Under the pieces are notes generated by a model. It searched no databases, was not told where the DNA came from, and worked only from the letters and a program-made list of their open reading frames with translations. Below, piece by piece: positions 6,859 to 15,460 of a DNA stretch of 64,000 nucleotides. The translations under genes and the position numbers were made by a program. Within the stretch, counting starts at the first letter, position 1. Every line of letters starts with the position of its first letter. The DNA is from AV69 sp963742315. GTDB taxonomy: Bacteria; Verrucomicrobiota; Verrucomicrobiia; Chthoniobacterales; UBA10450. The stretch lies in contig CAVULE010000015.1 of NCBI GenBank assembly GCA_963742315.1, forward strand, positions 372,001 through 436,000, given 5' to 3'.

Positions 6859-9293
6859 AAGAGAAGGGCGTTTCTGTCCTCCGACCTCAAGCCGGGGCAC
6901 CACCTGCTGTCGGTCAAACGGCGCAAATGGACGGCTCTGGGGGTAGTGGCCCGCCGCGTATCCCGGAAGAACTTTCAATCCTGCCAGTCCGCGGTTTTGT
7001 GATGTTTCCCGGAGCAGTCATTCCGTTAACCGTAAGTCGTCCTGCATCGATCAAGCTGCTCGACGAAACTTTGCCGATTACGAAGATCGTGGGATTCCTA
7101 ACACAGCGCGATGAGCAAAAGGAGGAGCCTACGCCGCAGGAACTGTATCACGTTGGGACGGCAGCCATCGTTCTGAAACTGTTGCGACAAGCGGAAGATC
7201 AGCTCGTGATCGTGGTGCAAGGCCTGCGACGCTTTGCCATCCGAAAAATCGTGGCCACGCAGCCCTATTTGCGAGCCGAGATCGATTTGCCGCGATCGAT
7301 CCTACCGGAGCAGAGCAGCGAATGGCAGGCTGAGTTTCAAAACTTGCGCGACAGCGCAGCGAGGCTTGCGCAGTTGCGACCCGACGTGCCAGAGGAAGCT
7401 CCCGCCGTTATCCGCAATATCGATGATCCGGAGCAGCTCGCGGATTTTCTGGCGCCCAATCTCGATATTCCCGTCGCGCAGAAGCAAGCAATTCTGGAAG
7501 AGCTCGATGTCAGGAAACGACTGCGCGCTGTGCAAACTCACATCTCAGCGCAACTGGAGGTCGCACAGATCCAACAAAAATTGCAGGAGGATGTGAAATC
7601 GCAGTTCAGCGACGCGCAGCGCAAAGCGTATCTGCGCAGTCAACTGAAAGCGATCCAGCGCGAGCTGGGCGAAGGCGATACCGGCGCGGACGAGCAGGTA
7701 GCGCGGTTACGGACGCGCCTGGAAGAAGCAAAACCGCCAGCCGAAGTGATGGCGCAGGCCGAGCGCGAGCTGAAGCGCCTCGATATTATCCCGCCGGCGA
7801 GTCCCGAGTATTCAGTTATCGTTAGCTACGTCGAGACGATCGCGGAACTGCCGTGGTCGAAGTTGAGCGAAGACAATCTCGATCTCGACAAAGCGCAGGA
7901 AATTCTCGACCGCGATCATTACGATCTGGAAAAAGTAAAGCGGCGCCTGATCGAATATCTCGCGGTGCGCAAACTGAACCCCCAAGGACACGGGCCGATT
8001 TTGTGTTTGCTCGGTCCGCCAGGAGTCGGAAAGACCAGTCTGGGCCAATCGGTCGCGGATGCTTTGGGCCGGAAGTTTGTGCGAATGAGTCTGGGCGGGA
8101 TTCGCGACGAAGCCGAGATTCGGGGCCACCGCCGTACCTACATCGGCTCAATGCCAGGACGCATCATTCAGGAGCTGCGTCGCGCCGGCACCCGCAATCC
8201 TGTGATGATGCTCGATGAGATCGACAAGGTCGGCACCGACTTCCGCGGCGATCCCGCGAGCGCGCTGCTCGAGGTGCTCGATCCGCGTCAAAACAACGCT
8301 TTTGTCGATCGCTATCTCGACGTGCCATTCGATCTCTCGCAAGTCATCTTCATCGCGACCGCGAACTATATCGGCGGAATCCCGGGACCGTTGCTCGATC
8401 GAATGGAGCTAATCGATCTGCCAGGCTACACCGAGCGCGAGAAACTCGAGATTGGAAAACGTTACCTCTTGCCGCGCCAGCTAAGCGAAAACGGATTGAA
8501 GCCGGAGCAGGTCAGCTGGGACGAGGAAGCGCTGCGGCTAATTATCACCGATTACACGCATGAAGCAGGGGTGCGCGAGCTGGAACGGCAGATCGGGGCG
8601 GTATGCCGGACGGTCGCTGCGCGTGTTGCGCGTGGCACGACGGAACACGTCCAAGTGACCCCTGCTTTTGTAAAAGACACGCTCGGACCGGCGCGTTACG
8701 TGCATGAACAACGATTGACGACAAACGCGCCGGGCGTTGTTACCGGTCTCGCCTATACGCCGACCGGCGGCGAGATATTGCACATTGAAGCGGCACGCTA
8801 TCCCGGCAAAGGGAACATCACTCTGACCGGGCAGATCGGTAATGTGATGAAGGAATCTGCTCAGGCGGCGTTGAGTTTGGTGCGTAGCCGCGACGGCTCG
8901 ATCGGGGTCAACCCGGAGGACTTTCGAAAATACGACATCCACGTTCACGTGCCGGCTGGTGCAGTGCCCAAGGACGGACCCTCGGCGGGGGTAGCGATGT
9001 TCACTGCGCTAGCATCGTTATTCACCAACACGCCAGTGCGTTCAGATGTCGCAATGACCGGTGAGATTACTTTGCGCGGATTGGTTTTGCCGATTGGCGG
9101 ATTAAAAGAGAAGAGTCTTGCCGCGATGCGCGCCGGCATTTCCACAGTATTGATCCCAAAGCTGAACGAGAAGGACCTGGTGGAGATTCCTGAAGAAGCG
9201 AAGCAGAAACTGAAATTCGTCCCGGTTGAAACCGTAGACGAAGTGCTGGCAAACGCGCTTGATCGCACAGGCTCGGATCAGCACCCTACATAA
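6831..9293 (+). CDS. lon: ATP-dependent protease La (Lon)
   Basis: An 820-residue LonA protease. After a 45-residue low-complexity leader, the N-domain starts at LSILPVRGFVMFPGAVIPL. A coiled region follows, then the AAA+ module with Walker A GPPGVGKTS (about 395-403), Walker B MMLDEIDKV and sensor motifs. The C-terminal protease domain has the Ser-Lys dyad S718 (KDGPSAG) and K759 (PIGGLKEK). It degrades misfolded and regulatory proteins in the cytosol. Length is slightly above E. coli Lon because of the leader; ATG 6927 would trim it. It is translationally overlapped with hsp20, and no CIRCE or sigma-32 site is obvious upstream. Confidence 0.97.
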   Translation: MDLSSTETLKEKGVSVLRPQAGAPPAVGQTAQMDGSGGSGPPRIPEELSILPVRGFVMFPGAVIPLTVSRPASIKLLDETLPITKIVGFLTQRDEQKEEPTPQELYHVGTAAIVLKLLRQAEDQLVIVVQGLRRFAIRKIVATQPYLRAEIDLPRSILPEQSSEWQAEFQNLRDSAARLAQLRPDVPEEAPAVIRNIDDPEQLADFLAPNLDIPVAQKQAILEELDVRKRLRAVQTHISAQLEVAQIQQKLQEDVKSQFSDAQRKAYLRSQLKAIQRELGEGDTGADEQVARLRTRLEEAKPPAEVMAQAERELKRLDIIPPASPEYSVIVSYVETIAELPWSKLSEDNLDLDKAQEILDRDHYDLEKVKRRLIEYLAVRKLNPQGHGPILCLLGPPGVGKTSLGQSVADALGRKFVRMSLGGIRDEAEIRGHRRTYIGSMPGRIIQELRRAGTRNPVMMLDEIDKVGTDFRGDPASALLEVLDPRQNNAFVDRYLDVPFDLSQVIFIATANYIGGIPGPLLDRMELIDLPGYTEREKLEIGKRYLLPRQLSENGLKPEQVSWDEEALRLIITDYTHEAGVRELERQIGAVCRTVAARVARGTTEHVQVTPAFVKDTLGPARYVHEQRLTTNAPGVVTGLAYTPTGGEILHIEAARYPGKGNITLTGQIGNVMKESAQAALSLVRSRDGSIGVNPEDFRKYDIHVHVPAGAVPKDGPSAGVAMFTALASLFTNTPVRSDVAMTGEITLRGLVLPIGGLKEKSLAAMRAGISTVLIPKLNEKDLVEIPEEAKQKLKFVPVETVDEVLANALDRTGSDQHPT

Positions 9294-9402
9294 GTGGGCG
9301 TCCGCAGGAAGCGCGAGAGCTGCCGATAGCGAGTCAAGGTCGACGAATCCGGACGGCTTCTAAGAATTCCGAGGGGATGCATTTCCACCGGCGCGATGAA
9401 TG

Positions 9403-10140
9403 CTAGCGTGTCTTGGTCGCCAGCAGTTGAAGGTATTCGTCGATTAACTCCGGCCCGTGAATTGGTGACCAATGTCCCGCCACGATGGTGGTCAAGTCGA
9501 GATGGAGCTGCTTCAATCTCTCGAGAGTCTTCGGATACTCGCGCAGATCGGCGAAATCGAGATTACCGAGTTGCTCTTTGAGAATACAGTTCCCATAAAG
9601 GACTTTCTCTTGCGGGAAAAACACGAAGATACCATCCGGTGTGTGCGAGGGGCCTAGATAAATCGCCTTCACTCCGCCGCGTTGCAGTTCGAAGTCACCG
9701 GCAAACGTTTTGTCAGGTAAGACGAGCGGAAGCGTTGGATAACTCGGCGCTCCTTTTTGCACGTAGCGCACCATTTCGTCCCAGTGCTTCATCAACAAAT
9801 CACTCGTCAGTTTGGTCGAGATAATTTTCGCTCCTATTCCCTTAAAGTAAGCATTCCCGCCTGCCCGATCCGGATGGTAGTTGGTATCGATCACCTCCAT
9901 GATCGGCTTTGGAGTAACCTTTTTTATCTCCGCGACCAAAAGCTTCGCCGTTTCCGGGGTCCATGTCGCGCCCACGACGGTAACAAAACTGTCGCCGACA
10001 TACACCATCGAGTTTTCCTTCAAGTAGAAACTGTCTTCGACGACATAGAGATGGCCTTGCAGAGGAGTTAAAACCACAGTTGGATCGGCCGCGAAGACGA
10101 GCGGCGCGCTCAGAAGGAGCATGGGAAGAATTTGCTTCAT
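9403..10140 (-). CDS. Subclass B2 metallo-beta-lactamase homologue (CphA/Sfh-I-like)
   Basis: From ATG 10140 the protein is 245 residues with a Sec signal (MKQILPMLLLSAPLVFA). All B2 signature residues are present (numbered from an in-frame TTG 12 codons upstream): N99-Y-H101-P-D103 in DTNYHPDRAGGN, H178 in GPSHTPDGIFVFFP, C197 and K200 in LYGNCILKEQLGN, N205, and H235 in VAGHWSPIHGPEL. The asparagine in place of the first histidine of HxHxD is diagnostic of B2 enzymes, mono-zinc carbapenemases of Aeromonas (CphA) and Serratia (Sfh-I). Many other blocks (ENSMVYVG, VVGATWTPETA, SYPTLPLVLP) match CphA as I remember it. No beta-lactam regulator is adjacent, and the native role in a soil bacterium is unknown. 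The TTG at 10176 is a less likely start. Confidence 0.9.
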   Translation of the reverse strand: MKQILPMLLLSAPLVFAADPTVVLTPLQGHLYVVEDSFYLKENSMVYVGDSFVTVVGATWTPETAKLLVAEIKKVTPKPIMEVIDTNYHPDRAGGNAYFKGIGAKIISTKLTSDLLMKHWDEMVRYVQKGAPSYPTLPLVLPDKTFAGDFELQRGGVKAIYLGPSHTPDGIFVFFPQEKVLYGNCILKEQLGNLDFADLREYPKTLERLKQLHLDLTTIVAGHWSPIHGPELIDEYLQLLATKTR

Positions 10141-10194
10141 GTAGTGAATACGTCTTTGGGTGAGCGATTTTTTCAAAACAGTTCAACGCCGAAA

Positions 10195-10932
10195 TTAAGT
10201 CTGCGCAGTGGGGCGGACGATAATCTCGTTCACATCCACATCGGACGGCTGCTCGATCGCGAACACGATGGCGCGGGCGATCGCCTCGGGTGGCAGCGCG
10301 AACTTGTCGCGCGCGTTTTCGAGCTGGGTTTTCACCTCTGGATTTGTCACGCCTTCTGCGAAGTTCGTGTTCACGAACCCAGGCGAAATGATCGTCACGC
10401 GCAGTTTCTCGCCCGCCTCCATGCGTAAGCCCTCGGAGATCGCGCGCACGGCGAACTTCGTGGCGGAATAGACCGACTGGTTCGGCACCGTCTTATGTCC
10501 GGCGGTAGAAGCGGTGTTGACGAAATGTCCGAAACCTTGCTTGCGAAAGACAGGCAACGCGGCCGCGATTCCGTAAAGAACACCTTTGATGTTGACGTCG
10601 ATCATGTTCTCCCAATCCCCAACTCGCAGATCGTCGAGAGGCGACACGGGCATGACGCCGGCATTGTTGATCAGAACGTCGAGCTGGCCGTAGCGGTCAA
10701 GCGCGAGCTTAACAAGACTCGTTAGGTCCTCGCGCCGCCGCACGTCGGTTTGGGCATAGGCTACTTCCCCACCCCCTCCCATAATTCGGCGAGCGAGGGC
10801 CTCGAGTCGATTCAATCCGCGCGCGCCGAGTACAACCTTCGCGCTGCGTTCCGCGAGCATGACCGCAGTCGCTTCGCCGATTCCGCTGCTTGCGCCTGTG
10901 ATGATGACGACTTTGTCTTTGATTCCCGGCAT
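10195..10932 (-). CDS. Classical short-chain dehydrogenase/reductase
   Basis: The 245-residue protein (ATG 10932, MPGIKDKVV) has the TGASSGIG cofactor motif near residue 12, NNAGVMP, a catalytic serine in NTASTAG and the YSATK active-site pair, and it ends at the core fold. The closest pattern is the clan of SDRs with a PGFVNTNF segment, NADP-preferring oxidoreductases of unknown substrate. ATG 10965 would add 11 residues with no counterpart. The first 70 bp of this gene recur as a decayed fragment at 26096-26162. It lies 54 bp upstream of the metallo-beta-lactamase homologue on the same strand, so the two could be one transcript. Confidence 0.88.
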   Translation of the reverse strand: MPGIKDKVVIITGASSGIGEATAVMLAERSAKVVLGARGLNRLEALARRIMGGGGEVAYAQTDVRRREDLTSLVKLALDRYGQLDVLINNAGVMPVSPLDDLRVGDWENMIDVNIKGVLYGIAAALPVFRKQGFGHFVNTASTAGHKTVPNQSVYSATKFAVRAISEGLRMEAGEKLRVTIISPGFVNTNFAEGVTNPEVKTQLENARDKFALPPEAIARAIVFAIEQPSDVDVNEIIVRPTAQT

Positions 10933-11038
10933 GAGGTTTTGTTTTGAAACTCGTTCGCTTCCCACACTCTCTCGCTACTTCCCGTCGCAACTTTACCTTC
11001 TATGTCGCTCGTCCCATTCGCTCCATTCTATGTTCTAC

Positions 11039-11944
11039 TTACACTTTTTTCCTTTTCGAAACGCGAGCGACCAACTCGTCCAATCGCGAAAGCAAAAGCT
11101 TTAGGATGGGAGATTTGTTCGACTTTTTGTAGCCGAGGACCAGATCGACAGTTGGTGCTTTTCCCTTGAGAGGGCGACTCGTTACGGACCGATTGAGAAA
11201 ATCCTGCGCGTAAGCAGGTAACAGCCCGACCCCGCGCGTTGACGCTATTACGGTCATTCCCATGACGACCTGGTCAATCTCGTGAGCTGGCGTGATATGG
11301 ACTCCGGACCGCTTCAGGTAATTGTCGATGACGCCACGCAATACCGGAGCCGTGCGGGCCACGGTCACGAATGTCTCGCCCACTAGATCCGTCGGGCTAA
11401 TGGCTTTGAGCGAAGCGAGACGGTGGTCACTGGGCAAGACCGCCACCAAGGGTTCCTTGACGAGATGACGGAACGCTAACTCCGGAAAACCTTGTTCCCG
11501 TCGAAGGAAAGCTGCATCAACGGTTCCCTTCACAAGCGCATTCGCGAGCGGTGGCGAGTATTGACTCGATATCATCACGTCGATGCTCGGCAGTTCATCG
11601 CGCAAGATTCGAAAGGCTTCGGGCATCCACGTTAATTCGTGGTTCGTCAGAAAGCCCATGACGAAGCATGGCTTCGCGGGATGAGCGATCCCGCGTGCAG
11701 CTTTGGCTGCCGCTTCAACCTGCGACAGAACCAACCGGGCGTGATCGAGAAATGCTCGGCCTGCCGGTGTCAGTTCGATCCCGCGAACGCCGCGTGTCAG
11801 GAGCTGGGCACCTACCTCATCTTCGAGATCCCGGATCTGCCGACTCAACGAAGGTTGTGACGTGTGCAATTTTCGCGCTGCCGCGACCGTCACACTTCCC
11901 GCCTCAGCGACGGCGATAAAATAGCGAAGGTGTCGCAGTTCCAT
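11039..11944 (-). CDS. LysR-family transcriptional regulator
   Basis: From ATG 11944 the protein begins MELRHLRYFIAVAEAGSVTV with the winged helix-turn-helix (ARKLHTSQPSLSRQIRDLE). A PBP2-like effector domain follows (about residues 90-300) with VKGTVDAAFLRREQGFPEL and GVGLLPAYAQDFL. GGAG lies just before this ATG; the ATG at 11956 has no ribosome site. It is transcribed away from the SDR at 12026, with a palindromic T-N11-A site between them. The usual LysR logic (autorepression plus ligand-dependent activation of the divergent gene) would make the SDR-DUF427 pair its target. Confidence 0.93.
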   Translation of the reverse strand: MELRHLRYFIAVAEAGSVTVAAARKLHTSQPSLSRQIRDLEDEVGAQLLTRGVRGIELTPAGRAFLDHARLVLSQVEAAAKAARGIAHPAKPCFVMGFLTNHELTWMPEAFRILRDELPSIDVMISSQYSPPLANALVKGTVDAAFLRREQGFPELAFRHLVKEPLVAVLPSDHRLASLKAISPTDLVGETFVTVARTAPVLRGVIDNYLKRSGVHITPAHEIDQVVMGMTVIASTRGVGLLPAYAQDFLNRSVTSRPLKGKAPTVDLVLGYKKSNKSPILKLLLSRLDELVARVSKRKKV

Positions 11945-11952
11945 GTCTCCAC

Positions 11953-11971
11953 TCATGCTTCTGAAGCATGA
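11953..11971. promoter_or_regulatory. 19-bp palindrome with LysR-type T-N11-A core
   Basis: TCATGCTTC (11953-11961), a central T, and its exact complement GAAGCATGA (11963-11971) form a perfect 9-bp dyad. The core TGCTTCTGAAGCA fits the LysR-type T-N11-A rule. It lies 8 bp upstream of the lysR start and 54 bp from the divergent SDR start, where an autoregulatory recognition site is expected. Binding is inferred, not shown. Confidence 0.7.
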
Positions 11972-12025
11972 ATACCAAGCTTACAAAGTCTTTTTCAAGG
12001 CGTTCCAGGAAACTGACCTTGTACT

Positions 12026-12775
12026 ATGAATAAACCAGTTGTTTTAATTACGGGCGCACTGACCGGAATCGGTCGCGCCACCGCGCTGGCCTTCGCGCAT
12101 GAAGGAGCGCAGGTCGTCGTTTCCGGTCGACACGACGATGAAGGTCAGAAGCTTGCCACTGAACTGCGCAACCTCGGCACTGACGCCGAATTTGTGCGCG
12201 TCGATGTGCGGCACGAAGATGAAGTCAAGAATCTCGTCGACAAGATTATCGCTCGTTTTGGTCGCCTCGACATTGCTGTCAATAATGCTGGCACTGTGGG
12301 GAATCCTGGGTCTGCTGCCGATGTAACCCCCGAGAGCTATCAAGCCATCTTCGACACCAATGTGCTTGGTGTGCTTCTGTGCATGAAATACGAGATTCGG
12401 GCCATGCTTCGGCAAGGGAAAGGCAGCATCGTTAACATCTCGTCGTCATACGGCAAAGTCGGCGGCCCGACCGCAGCGATGTATGTCGGCAGCAAGCACG
12501 CCGTGGAAGGCATCACGAAGTCTGCGGCCATCGAACTCGCCGGCACCGGCGTTCGGGTCAACATTGTTGGCCCTGGTCCCACGGAAACGCGGATGTTCAA
12601 CCACTTTGCGCAAACGCAGCAAAACAAAGCAAATTTCCTCGAGACACACATTCCGACCAAGCGCATGGGTACCCCCGAAGAAATTGCCAATGCCATCGTG
12701 TTCATTGGCTCGGACAAGGCTTCCTACATCATCGGTGCATCCCTGGCGGTCGACGGAGGAATGACCGCGGGCTAA
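12026..12775 (+). CDS. Short-chain dehydrogenase (FabG/glucose-dehydrogenase-like)
   Basis: A 249-residue SDR with LITGALTGIGRATALAF at the N-terminus (TGxxxGIG), VNNAGTVGNPG, the catalytic SSSYGKVGGPTAAMYVGSK block with Ser, Tyr and Lys, and the C-terminal AVDGGMTAG signature. It should oxidise or reduce a hydroxyl/carbonyl using NAD(P). The PETEEIA-like GTPEEIANAIVFIGSDKASYI tail is typical of FabG-like dehydrogenases. It is divergent from the LysR gene and 32 bp ahead of the DUF427 gene, so it is probably induced by the LysR ligand. Confidence 0.92.
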   Translation: MNKPVVLITGALTGIGRATALAFAHEGAQVVVSGRHDDEGQKLATELRNLGTDAEFVRVDVRHEDEVKNLVDKIIARFGRLDIAVNNAGTVGNPGSAADVTPESYQAIFDTNVLGVLLCMKYEIRAMLRQGKGSIVNISSSYGKVGGPTAAMYVGSKHAVEGITKSAAIELAGTGVRVNIVGPGPTETRMFNHFAQTQQNKANFLETHIPTKRMGTPEEIANAIVFIGSDKASYIIGASLAVDGGMTAG

Positions 12776-12807
12776 TTTCTGGGACTTCTTCCAGGCGGAG
12801 ATTTATT

Positions 12808-13191
12808 ATGAAAACAAAGCAGATCAAAGTTCCAGGTCCTGATCATCCGATTTCCATCCAGCCCAATCCTGCTCGCGTTGTCGTATCCGTCGCGGGCCGT
12901 GTGATTGCCGATACCCGCAATGCACTGACGCTTCGGGAAGCGGACTATCCGCCCGTCCAGTACATTCCAGTCAAGGGCGTTGATTTTTCCCAGTTGGAAC
13001 GGACGGATCACGCCACCTACTGTCCTTTTAAAGGCGACTGCAGTTACTACAGCATTCCTGCCGGAGGAAAAAAGTCAGTTAATGCGGTGTGGTCGTATCA
13101 GGAGCCGTTTCCTGCGGTGGAGCAAATCAAAGGGCACCTCGCGTTCTATCCCGATCGCGTCGATGAGATAGCAGAGCAACTGCCAGCGTGA
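12808..13191 (+). CDS. DUF427-domain protein
   Basis: The 127-residue protein has the DUF427 pattern: NPARVVVSVAGRVIADT, ALTLREADYPPVQYIP, TYCPFKGDCSYYSI and AVWSYQEPFPAVEQIKGHLAFYPDRV. The CPxKGxxxYY motif is the family hallmark; structures show a small beta barrel, and the function is unassigned. GGAG lies close ahead of ATG 12808 (GGCGGAGATTTATT). It follows the SDR on the same strand at 32 bp, so both are likely one LysR-controlled operon. Confidence 0.9.
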   Translation: MKTKQIKVPGPDHPISIQPNPARVVVSVAGRVIADTRNALTLREADYPPVQYIPVKGVDFSQLERTDHATYCPFKGDCSYYSIPAGGKKSVNAVWSYQEPFPAVEQIKGHLAFYPDRVDEIAEQLPA

Positions 13192-13210
13192 AGGTAGAGC
13201 GAACCGCGAA

Positions 13211-13878
13211 TTACGGTGACGGTGACGGGGACGGACTTGGGCTGAACGAGGGGGATGGTATCGGCGAGGGGGTTGGTATCGGAGTGGGGAATGGTGTCGG
13301 CGAGGCGAAAACTGGGAGTTGAGACGAATCTATGATGACTTGAGGCTGAGTACTTTCGGCGGCGTACCAGTTTGTGCTCGGCGTTCGTGTTCGCCTTCGT
13401 ATTTGCAGTCGCGGCATTTATTCCAATCTGTGTAGCCCCCGTCGAGTTGCCGCTCGAGCCGTTCCCATAGCGGCGCCGGTCATCCAGGCTATTCATGCGC
13501 ACCTGTGACGCGGCATTTGCACTCGCAATCTCGTGTAGCCCCCATCGAGTTGCCGATCGAGACACTATTCCCCGTAACGGCGCGGGTGATCCCAGTGCCT
13601 TGATTACTGATCCCTGTCTGAACGCCCGCGTTTATCGCGGTGTGTGCTCCGATATTCGGGGTCGCTCCGGTAATCGTAGGTATCCCGGCATTTACCCCGA
13701 TTTGTGGTGCTCTGATCGAGTTACCGTTTGAGCCAGTGTGTATCGGCGCTGCGGTGGTGGTGGTGATGGTTTGATTGCTTCCGCTCGTTCGGGTTCGAGG
13801 CGTTTGCGCCAGACTCAATGGTACCGTCGCAATGCAGATCGCAATTACTCCAAGTTGAATCGACTTGATCTGATTCAT
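13211..13878 (-). pseudogene. Frameshifted secreted Asn/Gly/Thr-rich repeat protein with Pro-rich tail
   Basis: ATG 13878 opens a 25-residue signal peptide (MNQIKSIQLGVIAICIATVP), then a Thr/Asn/Gly-rich region with loose repeats of the form GNSxxAxQIGxNA. This frame stops at 13489. The repeat theme GNSTGATQIGINAATANT continues in a second frame (within 13390-13540), and a Pro-rich tail FASPTPFPTPIPTP reads in a third frame to 13211. Two shifts, near 13535 and 13390, would rebuild one protein of about 220 residues. At DNA level a unit of about 35 bp (GTAGCCCCCGTCGAGTTGCC and variants) appears at about 13430, 13535 and 13705. Function is unknown; it looks like an exported, disordered surface protein. 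The shifts could be real or consensus errors in repetitive DNA. Confidence 0.6.
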
Positions 13879-14174
13879 ATTTTTTCCCTCCGTCCAAGGC
13901 GTCCTTTGTTTCAGCGCCCTATCCTTTATTACCTAGAATATTCTGCTTGAGCAGATCCCCCGCTATTGCGCAGGCGGAAGATTTTTCAGTGCTACGCGTG
14001 GGGTGATCGGCACTCCCCCGTTCGAGATAGGATGGAGCAGGTCCCGGGAGGCCGCGCCCGACGGACGAGTGCTGCCCTATATATGTAGGTACGAAGAGGG
14101 GTCGCCTATACGCTGCCGCTCAGCCTGCCCGTCAGCGTGACAACCGTGGAGGCAAAGGCTTAGCGTTAAAGGTC
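13879..14174. other. Intergenic stretch with no recognised gene
   Basis: Between the start of the repeat-protein remnant and the end of the aldo/keto reductase. One plus frame ends with YTLPLSLPVSVTTVEAKA and a stop near 14163, but it has no start or recognisable domain. No tRNA or clear terminator is seen. Confidence 0.4.
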
Positions 14175-15065
14175 CTAACCGGCGATACTGTCCAATTCTT
14201 TAATCGCGTCAGGAGGCAATTGCAGGCCAGCGCCGGCTACATTCTCTCTCAGATGCTCGACAGATGATGTTCCGGGTATGAGCAGAATGTTAGGTGAACG
14301 TTGCAGCAGCCACGCCAGGGCGACGGCCATTGGGGTAGCATCTAAACGGGCAGCAACGCTGGACAACGTATCGGATTGCAGTGGTGAAAAACCACCGAGT
14401 GGAAAGTACGGCACATAAGCAATTCCTTGTTCGGCAAGGGAGTCGATGAGCGAATCATCCTGCCGGTGAGCGATATTGTAGAAATTCTGGACGCAGACAA
14501 TTGGCGCGATTGATTGCGCCTCGGCGATTTGCTCGGCGCTAACAGTACTTACGCCGAGGTGCTTGATAAGACCTTCTTGCTGCATTTCGGCGAGCACGCT
14601 GAACGGTTCCGCGATCGAACCTGGCTCCGGTGCATCGAGACCGCCCACTCGCAGATTGACGACATCGAGTTTATCGAGACCGAGGTTCGCGAGATTATCA
14701 TGAATGGCTTGGCGCAGTTCCTCGGGAGCGAGCGCTCTCGGCCAATTTCCTTTCTCATCTCGGCGCGCCCCAACCTTGGTCACGATCCGTAACTGTTCCG
14801 GATAAGGATGCAACGCTTCTTTGATAAGCTGATTGGTTATATGCGGGCCATAGAAATCGCTGGTGTCGATGTGGGTGATACCGAGCTTAACGACCTCGCG
14901 CAGGACGGCGAGTGCACCGTCGTGATCTGCCGGCGGCCCGAATACATGCGGACCAGCTAGCTGCATGGCGCCGTAACCCACGCGACTAAGGATCAAATCA
15001 TCGGCGAGCTTGAATGTGCCTCCTGGCAGTGTTGTAGGCGTTGTAGGCTTGCTCATAGTTTTCAT
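14175..15065 (-). CDS. Aldo/keto reductase (YdbC-like)
   Basis: A 296-residue TIM-barrel reductase. It has the GYGAMQLAGP start, D67 in HIDTSDFYG with Y72 as proton donor, K97 in IVTKVGA, an NLRVGG strand where many AKRs have histidine (the YdbC-type replacement), VQNFYNIAHR, and the NADPH pocket motif IPGTSSVEHLREN near the C-terminus. It should reduce aldehydes or ketones with NADPH in the cytosol. Starts at 15065 and 15056 are both ATG. It is monocistronic, with a 395-bp gap before the Gly-rich gene. Confidence 0.92.
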   Translation of the reverse strand: MKTMSKPTTPTTLPGGTFKLADDLILSRVGYGAMQLAGPHVFGPPADHDGALAVLREVVKLGITHIDTSDFYGPHITNQLIKEALHPYPEQLRIVTKVGARRDEKGNWPRALAPEELRQAIHDNLANLGLDKLDVVNLRVGGLDAPEPGSIAEPFSVLAEMQQEGLIKHLGVSTVSAEQIAEAQSIAPIVCVQNFYNIAHRQDDSLIDSLAEQGIAYVPYFPLGGFSPLQSDTLSSVAARLDATPMAVALAWLLQRSPNILLIPGTSSVEHLRENVAGAGLQLPPDAIKELDSIAG

Positions 15066-15460
15066 GTTCGAGTAGTCACCGTAAGCCCCGGCGCTGGTGC
15101 TGCAATGGGAGGTTCATCCGCAATTCTTGCCTAGTCCTACGATCCACCGCAATACGGAGCCGCCGCTGGCGCTCCTGTTCAAAAAGTGAGGATTAATCCC
15201 CTTTGCCTTCCGTATTTACTATGCGTCCGATGGCGATGGACTGATGGATGCCATGGGTTTCGAGTTGCAAACCCAAATCGGTATTGGCGAAAGCACGGGT
15301 AAGCCAAGGAATCGAACTTTCCACAAAGCCCTTAAGAATCCCGCGCCCGAAGCCTTCCCTTCTCCATCTCAAGGAGGGAGTGAGGATCACTCTTACGGAG
15401 GACCGCAAAATCCCGCGGACGCGACATGGCTCCAAAACCGAAGAGTGACGATCTTGAGGT
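15066..15460. other. 395-bp intergenic region between divergent genes
   Basis: The region should hold promoters for the reductase (minus) and the Gly-rich protein (plus). A minus frame ending LTRAFANTDLGLQLETHG and onward to a stop near 15193 looks protein-like, but it has no identifiable start or family. I see no convincing -35/-10 pair or terminator. Confidence 0.35.

Noticed and set aside
13220..13320. GGTATCGGCG/GGTGACGG tract as CRISPR or VNTR
   Set aside because: Units are short, irregular and without spacers; on the minus strand they encode a Pro-rich tail.
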